A stretch of DNA of 64,000 bases from Diplocloster agilis (GTDB lineage: Bacteria; Bacillota; Clostridia; Lachnospirales; Lachnospiraceae): positions 1 to 64,000 of the forward strand of contig NZ_JAHQCW010000030.1 of assembly GCF_019042275.1 (NCBI RefSeq), written 5' to 3'. Shown one piece after another: positions 34,330 through 43,772 of the stretch. The translations under genes were made by a program, and so were the position numbers. Within the stretch, counting starts at the first letter, position 1. Each line of letters opens with the position of its first letter. The notes below the pieces were generated by a model. The model had not been told where the DNA came from and ran no database searches. It saw only the letters and a list, made by a program, of their open reading frames with translations.

Positions 34330-35160
34330 CTACTTTGTAAAAACACCGCAAATTGTTTTGCCCTGATCCGATAATTTCTTTCCCGCTACGTCACCATAGA
34401 GCTCGAAATGGTTGAATCCTGCGGGTATTATTTCTGATAATAGCTTTTCTTTTGTAAAGAAATGGTCCCATATATTGTAACAGCTTATAGCTCCGTCAGA
34501 AACAACAACACATTGGCGCAGCTCTGTGGCATCCCCATCGTCATATTGATATACAGACTCCAAACAGATATGAGGCTTTTCACACCAAAAACCGCCTTCT
34601 TCGCAGTATTTCCATGTACGGCTTTCTTTGTTCCGCATAAGCGGTGTAAAAACATCAACAATAAATTTTCCATTTTTTCTTAACGCCTGATAAACTTTTT
34701 TTAACAAACACTGCCTTTCTGTAACCGGCAGCACAGCGTAGTCGCAATAGATTAATGTTATTACATCAAATTGATCTGTAAATTCAATCGTCATATAATC
34801 TTGATAATGGTAACGGATCGCGCTGTTGTGCAGCAACGCATGTTCTTTTGCATATGCAATAGAACGTTTTGAGAAGTCCACTCCTGTTACCGAATATCCG
34901 GCATTGTGAAAACGCTCTGCATACAGACCAGGACCACAGCCCAAATCCAGTAAAGACTTATATTGGGACGGCGGCGCGATTTGAGTAATCCATTGGACTG
35001 ACTGGTCAAGAAATTCAGGTCTGCGGGTTGCCGCATCTTCCTGCGGATTTAGATGTGCCGCCAGCATTCCCTTGGATATATGCGTATCATTCCAAAATTC
35101 CCCTGTGCTTGGTGCATACAGTTGTGGTTTCTTTAAATAATCACTTAATTGGCTAATCAT
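34330..35160 (-). CDS. Class I SAM-dependent methyltransferase
   Basis: 276 residues from ATG 35160, preceded by GGAGG at 8 nt; an in-frame ATG at 35235 has no such site. SAM-binding motif I is LLDLGCGPGLYAERF, motif II acidic end VTGVDFSKRSIAYA, motif IV IYCDYAVLPV. The N-terminal 50 residues (LSDYLKKPQLYAPSTGEFWN and HISKGMLAAHLNP) and the C-terminal lobe fit small-molecule methyltransferases of Firmicutes. Substrate unknown. Codon use is more AT-rich than neighbours. Confidence 0.88.
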   Translation of the reverse strand: MISQLSDYLKKPQLYAPSTGEFWNDTHISKGMLAAHLNPQEDAATRRPEFLDQSVQWITQIAPPSQYKSLLDLGCGPGLYAERFHNAGYSVTGVDFSKRSIAYAKEHALLHNSAIRYHYQDYMTIEFTDQFDVITLIYCDYAVLPVTERQCLLKKVYQALRKNGKFIVDVFTPLMRNKESRTWKYCEEGGFWCEKPHICLESVYQYDDGDATELRQCVVVSDGAISCYNIWDHFFTKEKLLSEIIPAGFNHFELYGDVAGKKLSDQGKTICGVFTK

Positions 35161-35279
35161 TAACATTCCTCCCAAATCAAAAAGGTGCACTTTCCTATGG
35201 AATAAAAGAAATGTGCCATATATTGCACACAGCACATTCTTAGTCAGGCTTTCTCCGCCTTGAATTTACTCATGGAAAT

Positions 35280-35729
35280 TTACTCATCCGCCAGCTGATC
35301 CAGCAAGCGGATCAGCGACTCCGCAAAATGTTCGTCATCCTCCCCCGAACGCTTCGAAGGCCCCTTCAAATGATTTTTCCTGGACGCTCTTCTTGCCTGC
35401 TTCGCCAGATGCCGCTCCATCAGCATCGCGTCAATGTTTTCGTTGGTGTACCACTTCCCGCTCTGATGGATAGGATGCGCGCCTTTGCCCAGGGCCATCA
35501 CCGCCACCCCATAATCCTGCGTCACTACCACGTCGCCCCGCTCCGCCTTCCGGATCAAAGTAAAATCCACGGCATCCGCTCCCTGATCGACCACAAACAC
35601 TTCCGCCGTCTCAGACTTTATCACATGGCTGGTATCGCACAAGATCCAGACCGGAATGCCCCGCCTGCACGCTATCTTCTCCGTAATCCCCACTACCGGG
35701 CAGGCATCCGCATCAATCAATATTTTCAT
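35280..35729 (-). CDS. YaiI/YqxD family (DUF188) protein
   Basis: 149 residues from ATG 35729. The NYN/PIN-like signature is present: MKILIDADACPVV at the N-terminus, FVVDQGADAVDF, and the acidic GDVVVTQDYGVAVMALGKGA. A Lys/Arg-rich RRASRKNHLKGPSKRSGEDD stretch precedes the C-terminus. The family is expected to have a nuclease-like metal site (Asp residues) but its substrate is not settled. Monocistronic by position. Confidence 0.9.
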   Translation of the reverse strand: MKILIDADACPVVGITEKIACRRGIPVWILCDTSHVIKSETAEVFVVDQGADAVDFTLIRKAERGDVVVTQDYGVAVMALGKGAHPIHQSGKWYTNENIDAMLMERHLAKQARRASRKNHLKGPSKRSGEDDEHFAESLIRLLDQLADE

Positions 35730-35822
35730 TATAACTCCTCCGAAACCTTCCCCAGTTCCCATGGGGCACTTTATTTGACAATTATTATACCATGCCCCGC
35801 CGCTAACGAATAGTGCAAAATC

Positions 35823-37457
35823 CTATCCTCTGTTTTCTCCCAATTCCTGCCCGATATTCAGAATATGGTCACCGATCCGTTCAAAATCCGTGAGCATCTC
35901 CGAGTAAAGAATGCAGGCTTCGTCCGAACAGACACCGGACTGCATTCGGACGATCTGGTTCTGCCGGTACAGCATCGTCATATCATCGATCTTTTGTTCC
36001 GCCGCGGCGATGCCGGTGATATCCTCCACATTGGTAGCCTCCATGCAGTCCAGCAGATCCATCGATTTCAGACAGATATCCCGCATGGTTGCGATCTCTT
36101 CTCTTGCCTGGTCGGAAAAACCTATCTGCTTCTCTTCCAGCCGCTTCGTATATTCACAAATATTCATAGCGTGATCCCCGATCCGCTCCACATTGCCCGC
36201 GATCTTAAAAAAGGCGCTGATTCTGGCCGAATCCTCCGGGTTCGCCTCGTATGTAATAATGTGGGAAATATATTTGGAGATCTCTTTGTTCAGATAATCT
36301 ATATACTCCTCATTCTCCTCCACCTTTTTCAGCCTCTTTGAATTTCCATCCAGAACCGCCTGAAAACTCAAGCTGACATTTTCTCTTGCCATGGCGATCA
36401 TTCTTTTGAGTTCTTTGCAGATTCCGTTGATCGCAATGGCGGAAGTCCCGATGTGGTATTCCCTTGCCCCATCCACCGGTTTGATAAATAAAAGGCGCTG
36501 TTCGCCGTCCTCTCCTCGTTCCTTGTCGGGAAGGATGCGGGTTGCCAGTTTCGCCATGCCGGTTCCGAACGGAATGAGCAAAAGGGTGGTCACAATATTA
36601 AATAGGGTGTGCATGTTGGCTATCTGCGCCGCCGGATTAGACGGTGTCAGAGACTGAATCAGCGCGGTGAGCGGCAATGTCATACAGACGACCGTAAATA
36701 CCGCCGTTCCGATCATGTTGAACATCAGATGGATAATCGTGGTTCTCTTCGCGTTCCGGTTGGTTCCGATCGATGCTAACACCGCGGTGATACAGGTACC
36801 TATATTTTGTCCGAACAAAACGTAGACAGCGCTTGGCAAACCGATCAGCCCGCTGGTGGCCAGCGCCTGCAGGATACCGACCGAAGCGGAGGAAGATTGT
36901 ATAATCGCCGTAAAAAGCATACCGGCCAGAATCCCCAGCACCGGATTGGAAAATCTGGTCATCAGATGTACAAACGCCTCCGAATCCCGAAGCGGCATCA
37001 TCGCCGCGCTCATCATATCCATTCCTATAAATAAAATACCCAGTCCGGCAACGATCATGCCATAAGACTGAAGCTTCGGTTTCTTGATAAACACAACCAG
37101 CGCTACGCCTAGAAAGGCGATCAGCGGCGCCAGTACACCTATGTCCAGAGCAATCAGCTGTCCTGTGATAGTCGTTCCGATATTAGCTCCCATAATAATC
37201 CATACTGCCTGGCGAAGGGTCATCATGCCGGAATTGACAAATCCCACCACCATAACGGTAGTGGCCGAGGAGGACTGGATCACCGCCGTGATTCCCGCTC
37301 CCACCAGCACCCCCAGAAAGCGGTTCGACGTCAGGCGTTCCAGAATCCGCTTCATCCGGTTACCGGCTGCGGCCTCCAGGCCGGAACTCATCATCTGCAT
37401 TCCATACAGGAACAGCGCCAGACCTCCCAACAGGCCTAAAAAATCCGTAATTTTCAT
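35823..37457 (-). CDS. Na+/phosphate cotransporter with PhoU-like domain
   Basis: 544 residues. Two inverted membrane repeats (about 1-300), each with the QSSSA motif (VIQSSSATTVMVVGFVNSG and IIQSSSASVGILQ), followed by a cytoplasmic helical PhoU-like domain (about 340-544; KIAGNVERIGDHAMNICEY and MLTDFERIGDHILNI). Imports phosphate coupled to sodium. The upstream leader contains a promoter and an early terminator (37589-37670), suggesting attenuation. It starts at ATG 37457 behind GGGAG. Confidence 0.93.
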   Translation of the reverse strand: MKITDFLGLLGGLALFLYGMQMMSSGLEAAAGNRMKRILERLTSNRFLGVLVGAGITAVIQSSSATTVMVVGFVNSGMMTLRQAVWIIMGANIGTTITGQLIALDIGVLAPLIAFLGVALVVFIKKPKLQSYGMIVAGLGILFIGMDMMSAAMMPLRDSEAFVHLMTRFSNPVLGILAGMLFTAIIQSSSASVGILQALATSGLIGLPSAVYVLFGQNIGTCITAVLASIGTNRNAKRTTIIHLMFNMIGTAVFTVVCMTLPLTALIQSLTPSNPAAQIANMHTLFNIVTTLLLIPFGTGMAKLATRILPDKERGEDGEQRLLFIKPVDGAREYHIGTSAIAINGICKELKRMIAMARENVSLSFQAVLDGNSKRLKKVEENEEYIDYLNKEISKYISHIITYEANPEDSARISAFFKIAGNVERIGDHAMNICEYTKRLEEKQIGFSDQAREEIATMRDICLKSMDLLDCMEATNVEDITGIAAAEQKIDDMTMLYRQNQIVRMQSGVCSDEACILYSEMLTDFERIGDHILNIGQELGENRG

Positions 37458-37574
37458 TCTCTATCTCCCTTTCCTATGTACCTGGCATTTCCTTACGCAT
37501 ATAATTTCGTCGTAATTGTAAGGGGAGAATCAGAATTACGCAATGGCTTTCCAAATACCTTAACAAAAAATTTA

Positions 37575-37588
37575 TCTCAAATTTGAGA
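37575..37588. promoter_or_regulatory. 14-bp perfect palindrome in the Na/Pi leader
   Basis: TCTCAAATTTGAGA, perfectly symmetric, directly after the leader terminator on the minus strand. It may be a protein-binding site or an RNA stem. Confidence 0.4.
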
Positions 37589-37670
37589 AAATAAAAAAGA
37601 GAAAAAACAAAACTTACTGTTTTTCTCTCTCTGCTGTGATTATCATACCACAAAAACGCTGTTTTTTCAA
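37589..37670 (-). promoter_or_regulatory. Promoter and promoter-proximal terminator ahead of the Na/Pi gene
   Basis: Minus-strand promoter TTGAAA (37665-37670), 17 bp, TATGAT (37642-37647). Predicted start near 37635 is followed at once by the stem AGAGAAAAA/TTTTTCTCT (37599-37628) and a T-rich tract, giving an early-terminated RNA of about 45-50 nt. The coding start is some 140 bp further on, so expression would require antitermination or read-through. Confidence 0.55.
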
Positions 37671-37802
37671 GTCTTGCAGTCGCCATGGCTCTGCTGTATA
37701 ACTATAGATACTATGATCCTGCCAATACCGTTTCCGGCGTTAACAGCAGGATGCAGAAGAATCCGTAACCTATCGAAGTCCTTAAGATTGGAGGATCCAA
37801 CT

Positions 37803-38996
37803 ATGGAATTCACTTTAGAAGAACTGCTTCCCCTGCTGCAAAAACGTGTCCGAAAATATACCGGCAATGACAGTACCTCCGTTCCCTACGAGACTGCCCG
37901 GGAGATACTCTCCTCAATTCTATACTGCATCGCCGAGTATGACCGGCATCTTCAAAATACCGGCCATGCGCTGGCATCTGCGGACGCGCCGGATGCCGAA
38001 CTATGCTTCCGGCAGGGACTTGCGCTTGAAAAGGAAAAACTAAAAAACGCGAAAATCCTTCTGGCCAGGCTTCAGAAGCACCGTCTCCCCATCCCTCTGG
38101 CCGCTTATCAGGATACCCTGATGAAAGGGATCCCTGAGTTTTTCCCCTTCTATGATGTGGATTATAAAGCTTCCCTGGACGGGGGTACCATCGATTATCC
38201 GCTCCTTGTTCCGCAAGCGCCGGAGTTATCCGGAATAGACCTGATCTACGATTACCTGAAACACCTGCAGGCCGAAGATACGTTTCTCGGCTGCTTTCCC
38301 CTGCGCGCGGTACGGACGCTTCTGCGAAATTATGCGGCGGACTATCAGGAACTGCTGATCAACATCTGCGGCCTGGTGTTCCCGGACGCTCTTTCCTGTG
38401 TCCTGCTGAATCTCCCCGTCCACGACCTTGCGTTAACCCCGGAAGATGTGAACCATCTGCAGACCCTGGTCATCACCCATGAGCCGGATGCCTTGAATCT
38501 CCTGTTTCAGGATAGTCTTCAGGCACTTTTAAAAGCCCTGCGCCTGTCCGATCCATTGGCCCGGTCTTATTTGTCCGAAGCTCTTCCGGCACTTCTAAAA
38601 GACATGCAGTGTTATGCCCGGGAAAACCGTCTGCGCATCCTTCTGCCCGTCACAGCCTCTTACACCCCCGCTGTCTTTGCCGGCGGTTTCAAAGACGGCG
38701 ATAAGATGGATGACAGGAATCTGCGGGCGCTCATCGAAGAACTGAAAACCTGCCGTTATCTGAAGGATAAGCTGCAGATCATCAGTACCCAGGTGGGAAG
38801 TTTGCGCGATCTGAAAGAACTGCTGAAAGAATGCTTTTGGGAGGAAGAATACCTTTCCGTATTCGCGCTTCTAAGCGACGCCGAAAAGGAATATCTGCGC
38901 CGGGATATCCTTCAAAGGCAGGATGACAGCTCCTCCCTGGACCCCTGGGAGCTGGCCCTGCTAAAATCAGAAATTCCCCCTGCTACACAATCGTAA
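37803..38996 (+). CDS. DUF6179-like hypothetical protein
   Basis: 397 residues from ATG 37803, behind GGAGG; the longer in-frame start at 37674 has no ribosome binding site. It is helical and Leu-rich (LEELLPLLQKRVRKYTGNDS; YETAREILSSILYCIAEYDR; LPALLKDMQCYARENRLRIL). It resembles a Lachnospiraceae family I recall as DUF6179, with no known function. There is no signal peptide, membrane helix or catalytic motif. Its 3' end overlaps the convergent ybaK gene by 14 bp. Confidence 0.65.
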   Translation: MEFTLEELLPLLQKRVRKYTGNDSTSVPYETAREILSSILYCIAEYDRHLQNTGHALASADAPDAELCFRQGLALEKEKLKNAKILLARLQKHRLPIPLAAYQDTLMKGIPEFFPFYDVDYKASLDGGTIDYPLLVPQAPELSGIDLIYDYLKHLQAEDTFLGCFPLRAVRTLLRNYAADYQELLINICGLVFPDALSCVLLNLPVHDLALTPEDVNHLQTLVITHEPDALNLLFQDSLQALLKALRLSDPLARSYLSEALPALLKDMQCYARENRLRILLPVTASYTPAVFAGGFKDGDKMDDRNLRALIEELKTCRYLKDKLQIISTQVGSLRDLKELLKECFWEEEYLSVFALLSDAEKEYLRRDILQRQDDSSSLDPWELALLKSEIPPATQS

Positions 38997-39456
38997 GATC
39001 CGCTACCTTCGCCCCGGTAAAGCGGATCAGATCCTGCGGCGCCAGTATCACCTGCATTCCGCGTACCCCTGCGCTGACGGCGATTTCCCCGTAGAGTTCC
39101 GCCGTCTCATCAAGCCATATGGGATATTTTTTCTTCATACCGACCGGCGAACAGCCTCCGCGGATATAGCCGGTGGTTGGGAGCAATTCCTTCAGCGGAA
39201 GCATCTCTGCCTTTTTCTCCCCCGCTGCCTCAGCCGCCTTTTTAAGATCCACTTCCTCCGCAACCGGGATACAGCAGACAAAGGGGCCAAGCTTTGGCCC
39301 CCGCAGAACCAGCGTCTTAAACACCTGTTCGCAGGGCTGCCCCAGCTGCCTGGCTACATGGACTCCGGAGAGATCCGCTTCATCCACCTCGTATTCCGCC
39401 GTTCGGAACGGGATACCTGCTTTTTCCAGCTGCCTGATCACATTTGTCTTCGTCAT
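38983..39456 (-). CDS. ybaK: Cys-tRNA(Pro)/aminoacyl-tRNA deacylase YbaK-type
   Basis: 157 residues, single YbaK/EbsC domain. Start MTKTNVIRQLEKAGIPF, the catalytic-type Lys in QVFKTLVLRGPKLGPF and the GGCSPVGMKKKYPIWLDE block are diagnostic. It hydrolyses misacylated Cys-tRNA(Pro) made by prolyl-tRNA synthetase. It overlaps the convergent DUF6179-like gene at the 3' end and lies 11 bp after the MATE gene on the same strand, probably co-transcribed. Confidence 0.93.
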   Translation of the reverse strand: MTKTNVIRQLEKAGIPFRTAEYEVDEADLSGVHVARQLGQPCEQVFKTLVLRGPKLGPFVCCIPVAEEVDLKKAAEAAGEKKAEMLPLKELLPTTGYIRGGCSPVGMKKKYPIWLDETAELYGEIAVSAGVRGMQVILAPQDLIRFTGAKVADLTIV

Positions 39457-39467
39457 AATATCCTCCC

Positions 39468-40814
39468 TTATGTCAGCATTTTTCTTTTCCAGATACCACT
39501 CAGATAAAAGCCCAGAGACAATACGGTACCGATCACCCAGCCAATCGGCCAGGACAGCCAGATGCCGGTACTGCCCATGGAAAGCAAAAGAGCCATGACA
39601 TAAGACAGCGCCACTCTGAGAATCAGATCGGAAAACGTGGCCACCATAAACGGCGTCATGGCTCCGGCCCCGCGCAGAACCCCGTCCGCCATCAATTTCA
39701 AAGAGATCACAAAATAAAAGGGAGACACAATCCGCAAAAACCGGGTTCCTTCCTGAATAACCGCTGTTACATCCTCTTTGCTGGACAGGAATATCCGTAA
39801 CATCGCCGGGCTGAACACAAAGTAAGCGATAAAAAAGGGAACGCAGATCAAAAGTATCATGCGTACACCCGCCCTGAACCCTTTCTGCACCCGGTCGCTT
39901 TTCATCGCCCCCATATTCTGAGCCGTGAAACCGGACAGGCCGTTGGCCATGGTCGTAAAGGATGTGATGGCAAATGTATTGAGCTTCACCACGGCAGAAT
40001 AAGAAGCCATTACCGTGGACCCGTAGCCGTTGACCAGCCTCTGGACAAACAGGTTCCCGATGGAAATAAAGCTCTGCTGTAAAATACTTGGAACAGCTAC
40101 GACGCTGATGCGCCCCAGCATCCGGAAACTGTAAACCGGATATGCCTGGTTTGTCTTAATTTTTCGCAGACGCCTGACCAGGGTCAGGACCGCCAGCAGC
40201 GAAGCCGCGTCCTGGCACAAGAACGTGGCCCACGCTACCCCGGCCACACCCATATGGAAGCAAATAACGAAGACCAGGTCAAATACAATGTTACTCACCG
40301 ATGATCCGATCAAAAAATATAAGGGCGTCCTGGAATCACCCAGAGCGGTAAAAACTCCCGTGCATATATTATATAAAAACAGGAACAAAAGCCCCCATAT
40401 GTATATCTTCAGGTACAGCGCCCCGTCCCCGAAGACGTCTGCCGGTGTGTCCAGCATCCGCATCAGCGGATTGCAAAACACCGTTCCCGCCACGGTCAGG
40501 ATCAGGCTTAAGGCCGCCACCGACAGGATGGACGTATACACAGCCGTTTTCATATCCTCATATTTCTTTGCGCCGAAATACTGGGAAATGATCACGGAAC
40601 TCCCGATATTCGCTCCGGTAGCAATGGCTATAAATATCATAGTAATCGGATAGGACGCCCCCACGGCGGCCAGCGCGCCGACCCCCACGAACTTCCCCGC
40701 CACCACGCTGTCCACGATACTGTACAGCTGCTGAAAAATTACACTAAACAAAAGCGGCAGGGAAAAACTCCATAATATCTTTCCCGGCTCGCCCTGTGTC
40801 ATATCTTTTACCAT
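39468..40814 (-). CDS. MATE-family efflux transporter
   Basis: 448 residues from ATG 40814; an in-frame start at 40835 is less likely. Twelve predicted helices in two homologous halves; N-terminal TQGEPGKILWSFSLPLLFSV and QQLYSIVDSVVAGKFVG are typical of the NorM/DinF superfamily in Firmicutes. It probably exports cationic drugs or metabolites using Na+ or H+. Followed closely by ybaK. Confidence 0.93.
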   Translation of the reverse strand: MVKDMTQGEPGKILWSFSLPLLFSVIFQQLYSIVDSVVAGKFVGVGALAAVGASYPITMIFIAIATGANIGSSVIISQYFGAKKYEDMKTAVYTSILSVAALSLILTVAGTVFCNPLMRMLDTPADVFGDGALYLKIYIWGLLFLFLYNICTGVFTALGDSRTPLYFLIGSSVSNIVFDLVFVICFHMGVAGVAWATFLCQDAASLLAVLTLVRRLRKIKTNQAYPVYSFRMLGRISVVAVPSILQQSFISIGNLFVQRLVNGYGSTVMASYSAVVKLNTFAITSFTTMANGLSGFTAQNMGAMKSDRVQKGFRAGVRMILLICVPFFIAYFVFSPAMLRIFLSSKEDVTAVIQEGTRFLRIVSPFYFVISLKLMADGVLRGAGAMTPFMVATFSDLILRVALSYVMALLLSMGSTGIWLSWPIGWVIGTVLSLGFYLSGIWKRKMLT

Positions 40815-40990
40815 ATCTCTCCTGCCCTTCCTCACATAAATTCACCGTTCCCTATCATAGCACATTCAGCGGAAAAATCAATCCGTCCGTGAACCGTATG
40901 TCCGTGAAGTGTAAGCAGCATCTTCCTTTCCGCCGCTGTGCGGTCTCCCCCGGAGGGCTTTTATTCCATAGGGGTCTTTCCTATAAAATA

Positions 40991-41035
40991 AAAAATGATG
41001 ATGCCGGGTTTTTCCGCCCGAACACCATCATTTTT
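40991..41035. terminator. Terminator of the degV gene
   Basis: AAAAATGATG (40991-41000) and CATCATTTTT (41026-41035) with an inner CCGGG/CCCG stem, 28 bp beyond the DegV stop. Confidence 0.8.
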
Positions 41036-41062
41036 ATATACATTTTATAGATAACTCAACTC

Positions 41063-41926
41063 TTAACGGGAGTTCCCCATAAAGAACAACGCCACCGTGC
41101 CTGGGCCGGAATGAGCGCCGATCGTCGGTCCTACCGTATTGATCAGGAACGACTGTATCCCGAACCGCTCCCGAACCAGCCGCGCCACGAATTCCGCATC
41201 CGTAAGACAATCCCCATGGCTGATAAAAATCGTATCATTTTCAAATTTCCCGACTTGTTTTTCCATGTTATCCACCAGTGTGGTCAAGGATTTTTTACGT
41301 CCCCGCACCTTGGATACCGGAACCAGGTGTCCCTCATCATCCACATGCAGCACCGGTTTGATATTCACCATTGTCCCGAACACGGCCGCCGCCTTGGAAA
41401 CCCGGCCGCCCCGATAGAGATGATTCAGATCGTCAACAGTAAAGTTATGGCACAGATGCAGTTTATTCTCTTCCAGCCACTCGGTAATCTCAGCCAGAGA
41501 TTTTCCCTCTTTTTTCTGGCATACCGCTTTATGCACCAGCAGTCCCTCACCCAGGGACGCACACAGAGAATCCACGACCACGATCCGCCGGTCGGGAAAG
41601 TCTTCCTGAAGCTCTTCCGCAGCGATCCTGCAGCTGTTATAGCTGCCGCTTAAGCCGGATGAGAAGGAAATGTGCAGAATGTCTTTTCCTTCCTTCAGAT
41701 ATTTCGTGAACTTTTCTTTCGCCATATCCGGGTTAATCTGCGCCGTAGTCGGCATGGAACCATTTCTCATTCTCTTATAAAATTCGGCCGCCGACAGCTG
41801 ATTTTCACGCTCATAGGTCTCCCCATCAATTGTATAGGATAAAAACAATATGTCCAGATCATTTTCACTTATATAACTATCCGGTAAATCCGACGTATTG
41901 TCCGTTGTAATGATAAATTCACTCAT
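41063..41926 (-). CDS. DegV family fatty-acid-binding protein
   Basis: 287 residues. N-terminal ITTDNTSDLPDSYISENDLD, the ligand-contact TTAQINPDMAKEKF and HISFSSGLSGSYNSC, and a C-terminal domain ending in FLINTVGPTIGAHSGPGTVA. DegV proteins bind fatty acids and serve fatty acid kinase (FakB role). Here no FakA gene is adjacent. It starts at ATG 41926 and is separated from the 491-bp palindrome by about 80 bp. Confidence 0.93.
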   Translation of the reverse strand: MSEFIITTDNTSDLPDSYISENDLDILFLSYTIDGETYERENQLSAAEFYKRMRNGSMPTTAQINPDMAKEKFTKYLKEGKDILHISFSSGLSGSYNSCRIAAEELQEDFPDRRIVVVDSLCASLGEGLLVHKAVCQKKEGKSLAEITEWLEENKLHLCHNFTVDDLNHLYRGGRVSKAAAVFGTMVNIKPVLHVDDEGHLVPVSKVRGRKKSLTTLVDNMEKQVGKFENDTIFISHGDCLTDAEFVARLVRERFGIQSFLINTVGPTIGAHSGPGTVALFFMGNSR

Positions 41927-42005
41927 CTTCTCTTACCTCCCTGTCAATTATTCTGACACAATCATACCATGATTTTCAATCAGACGCAAATAAAAGATGC
42001 GTGCG

Positions 42006-42496
42006 AAGGGGGACATGTCCATTTTGATCGGGGACTGTCCCACGAGCTTAGCGCTCTTCCTGGGGAGCTTCGTATGCCCGCTGCTTATGGCTTGGAACCA
42101 TGGGCGCTATACGGGGGACGCTCCGGGTGGCCGGGTTCTTTTGTATCTCCCTGAGGGCGCATAGGGCGGCTGAGAATACGCTTAGTGAAATTGGAAAGCC
42201 GGATTCAGGATGCACGGCGGACTTCACGTCCGACGGGCAAGAGCCTCTGAACCGGGAACACGTCAGGTGTTCCTGGTGAATAGGCTCGGTTCCTGAATCC
42301 GGCTTTTCGATTTCACTTAGCGTATTCCAGCGCTAGCCCTCCGCGCCCCCAGGGAGATACAAAAGAACCCGGTCACCCGGAGCGTCCCCCGTATAGCGCC
42401 CATGGTTCCAAGCCGTAAGCAGCGGGCATACGAAGCACCCAGGAAGAGCGCTAAGCTCGTGGGACAGCCCCCGATCAAAATGGACATGTCCCCCTT
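42006..42496. repeat. 491-bp near-perfect palindrome, gene-free element
   Basis: Left arm (42006-42210) and right arm (42291-42496) are inverted copies of about 205 bp with roughly 10-15 differences, several of which would be G-U pairs in RNA. The ends read AAGGGGGACATGTCC; just inside lies GATCGGGGACTGTCCCACG. The arms meet at an 80-nt centre (42211-42290) that folds into its own small stems: CGGACTTCACGTCCG, GGAACAC with GTGTTCC, and GAGCCT with AGGCTC. No open frame with a ribosome binding site and no transposase gene are present. No flanking target-site duplication is evident. It fills most of the degV to alcohol-dehydrogenase gap (41927-42608). Confidence 0.85.
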
Positions 42497-42608
42497 TAAT
42501 AATTTAAACTGATGCAGGCTTGAAATATTTCTTGTAAATGTTTGAGGGATAAGGTAAACTAATCTTAGAAAATCGAATAAATGATCTGTTAAGAAAGAGG
42601 GGATGTGT

Positions 42609-43724
42609 ATGAACTGCTTCTCTGTCCGGCCCAATATTTTGTATTTTGATCATTTTGATGAATTTACCAGAAAGTTTTTGATCGGTCCCAAGGATCTGCT
42701 GATCACGAATCAGAAAATCGCGGATACCTGGTTCCGGGAAAAAATAAAAACCGCCGCGCTTATTATACCCAGTGATTATTCAGAGGGTGAACCTTCCGAT
42801 CAGATGGTGGAATACATTTATAATGATATTCGTTATACTGCCTATGACCGGGTGATCGCCATTGGAGGCGGTTCCGTCATGGATATCGCGAAGCTTTTCT
42901 CTTTGAAACAGATCACCCCGGCTCTGGACTTGTTCCAGAAATCCGCTCCGGTAATCCGAAGCCATGGTCTGATCCTGGTGCCCGCGACCTGCGGTACGGG
43001 CAGTGAAATCACCAACATTTCCAATCTGAACATGATCTCTTTACATACCAAACTGGGGTTGACGGATGATTCTTTGTATGCAGACTATGCCGTCCTGATC
43101 CCGGAGCTTCTGAAAACTCTTCCTTACTCTTACTTTGCAATCAGCACGTTTGACGCTCTTTGTCATGGGGTGGAATCTTATCTCTCCCCGGCTGCGACCC
43201 CTTTTACGGAACTCTATTCTAAGAAAACGATCGATATGGTCTTGAAAGGGTACATGGAAATAGCTGCCCGTGGACTGGACAGCCGCTTTGAGTCCCTGGA
43301 TAATTATCTTCTGGCCGGGACATACGGCGGTATCGCCATCAGCAACGCCGGCTGCGGCCTGATCCATGCCCTGGCCCACCCGCTGGGATCGCAGCACCGG
43401 ATTCCGCACGGCCAGGCTCTGCGTATCTTATTTACCGCGGTTTTAAAATGTTATGAAACTTATGTCCCGGATTCCAAGATCCGCACCCTGACCGCCTATC
43501 TGTCCGATCTGCTCAACTGCCCCCAGCAGAACGCCCTGGAACGGCTGGACGCCCTGATTCAGACAATCCTGCCGCTACAGCCGCTTAAGACTTATGGCGT
43601 CCGGCAGACGGATCTGCACACGTACGCCCGCAGTATTCAGAGCCTGCATCAGAAGCTTTTGAATAACAGCCCCTATCAGCCAACGTTAAAGAATATAGAC
43701 GAAATCTACCGGTCGGTATATTGA
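42609..43724 (+). CDS. Iron-containing alcohol dehydrogenase (4-hydroxybutyrate dehydrogenase-like)
   Basis: 371 residues from the ATG at 42609, spaced 6 nt from GAGGGG; the ATG at 42603 abuts that site. Type III Fe-ADH: NAD-binding IGGGSVMDIAKLFSL, PATCGTGSEITNISN, and metal ligands in FDALCHGVESYLSP and GLIHALAHPLGSQHRIPHGQ. The overall sequence is closest in memory to clostridial NAD-dependent 4-hydroxybutyrate dehydrogenases, but other short-chain alcohols or aldehydes are possible. It is monocistronic, with a terminator overlapping its stop. Confidence 0.85.
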   Translation: MNCFSVRPNILYFDHFDEFTRKFLIGPKDLLITNQKIADTWFREKIKTAALIIPSDYSEGEPSDQMVEYIYNDIRYTAYDRVIAIGGGSVMDIAKLFSLKQITPALDLFQKSAPVIRSHGLILVPATCGTGSEITNISNLNMISLHTKLGLTDDSLYADYAVLIPELLKTLPYSYFAISTFDALCHGVESYLSPAATPFTELYSKKTIDMVLKGYMEIAARGLDSRFESLDNYLLAGTYGGIAISNAGCGLIHALAHPLGSQHRIPHGQALRILFTAVLKCYETYVPDSKIRTLTAYLSDLLNCPQQNALERLDALIQTILPLQPLKTYGVRQTDLHTYARSIQSLHQKLLNNSPYQPTLKNIDEIYRSVY

Positions 43725-43736
43725 CCGGTAGATTTT
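43706..43736 (+). terminator. Terminator overlapping the ADH stop codon
   Basis: CTACCGGTC (43706-43714) and GACCGGTAG (43723-43731), then ATTTTTG. The stop codon lies inside the stem. Confidence 0.8.
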
Positions 43737-43772
43737 TGTCATGAAAAAAGTATGAAGCGAAATCTGTCTTTT

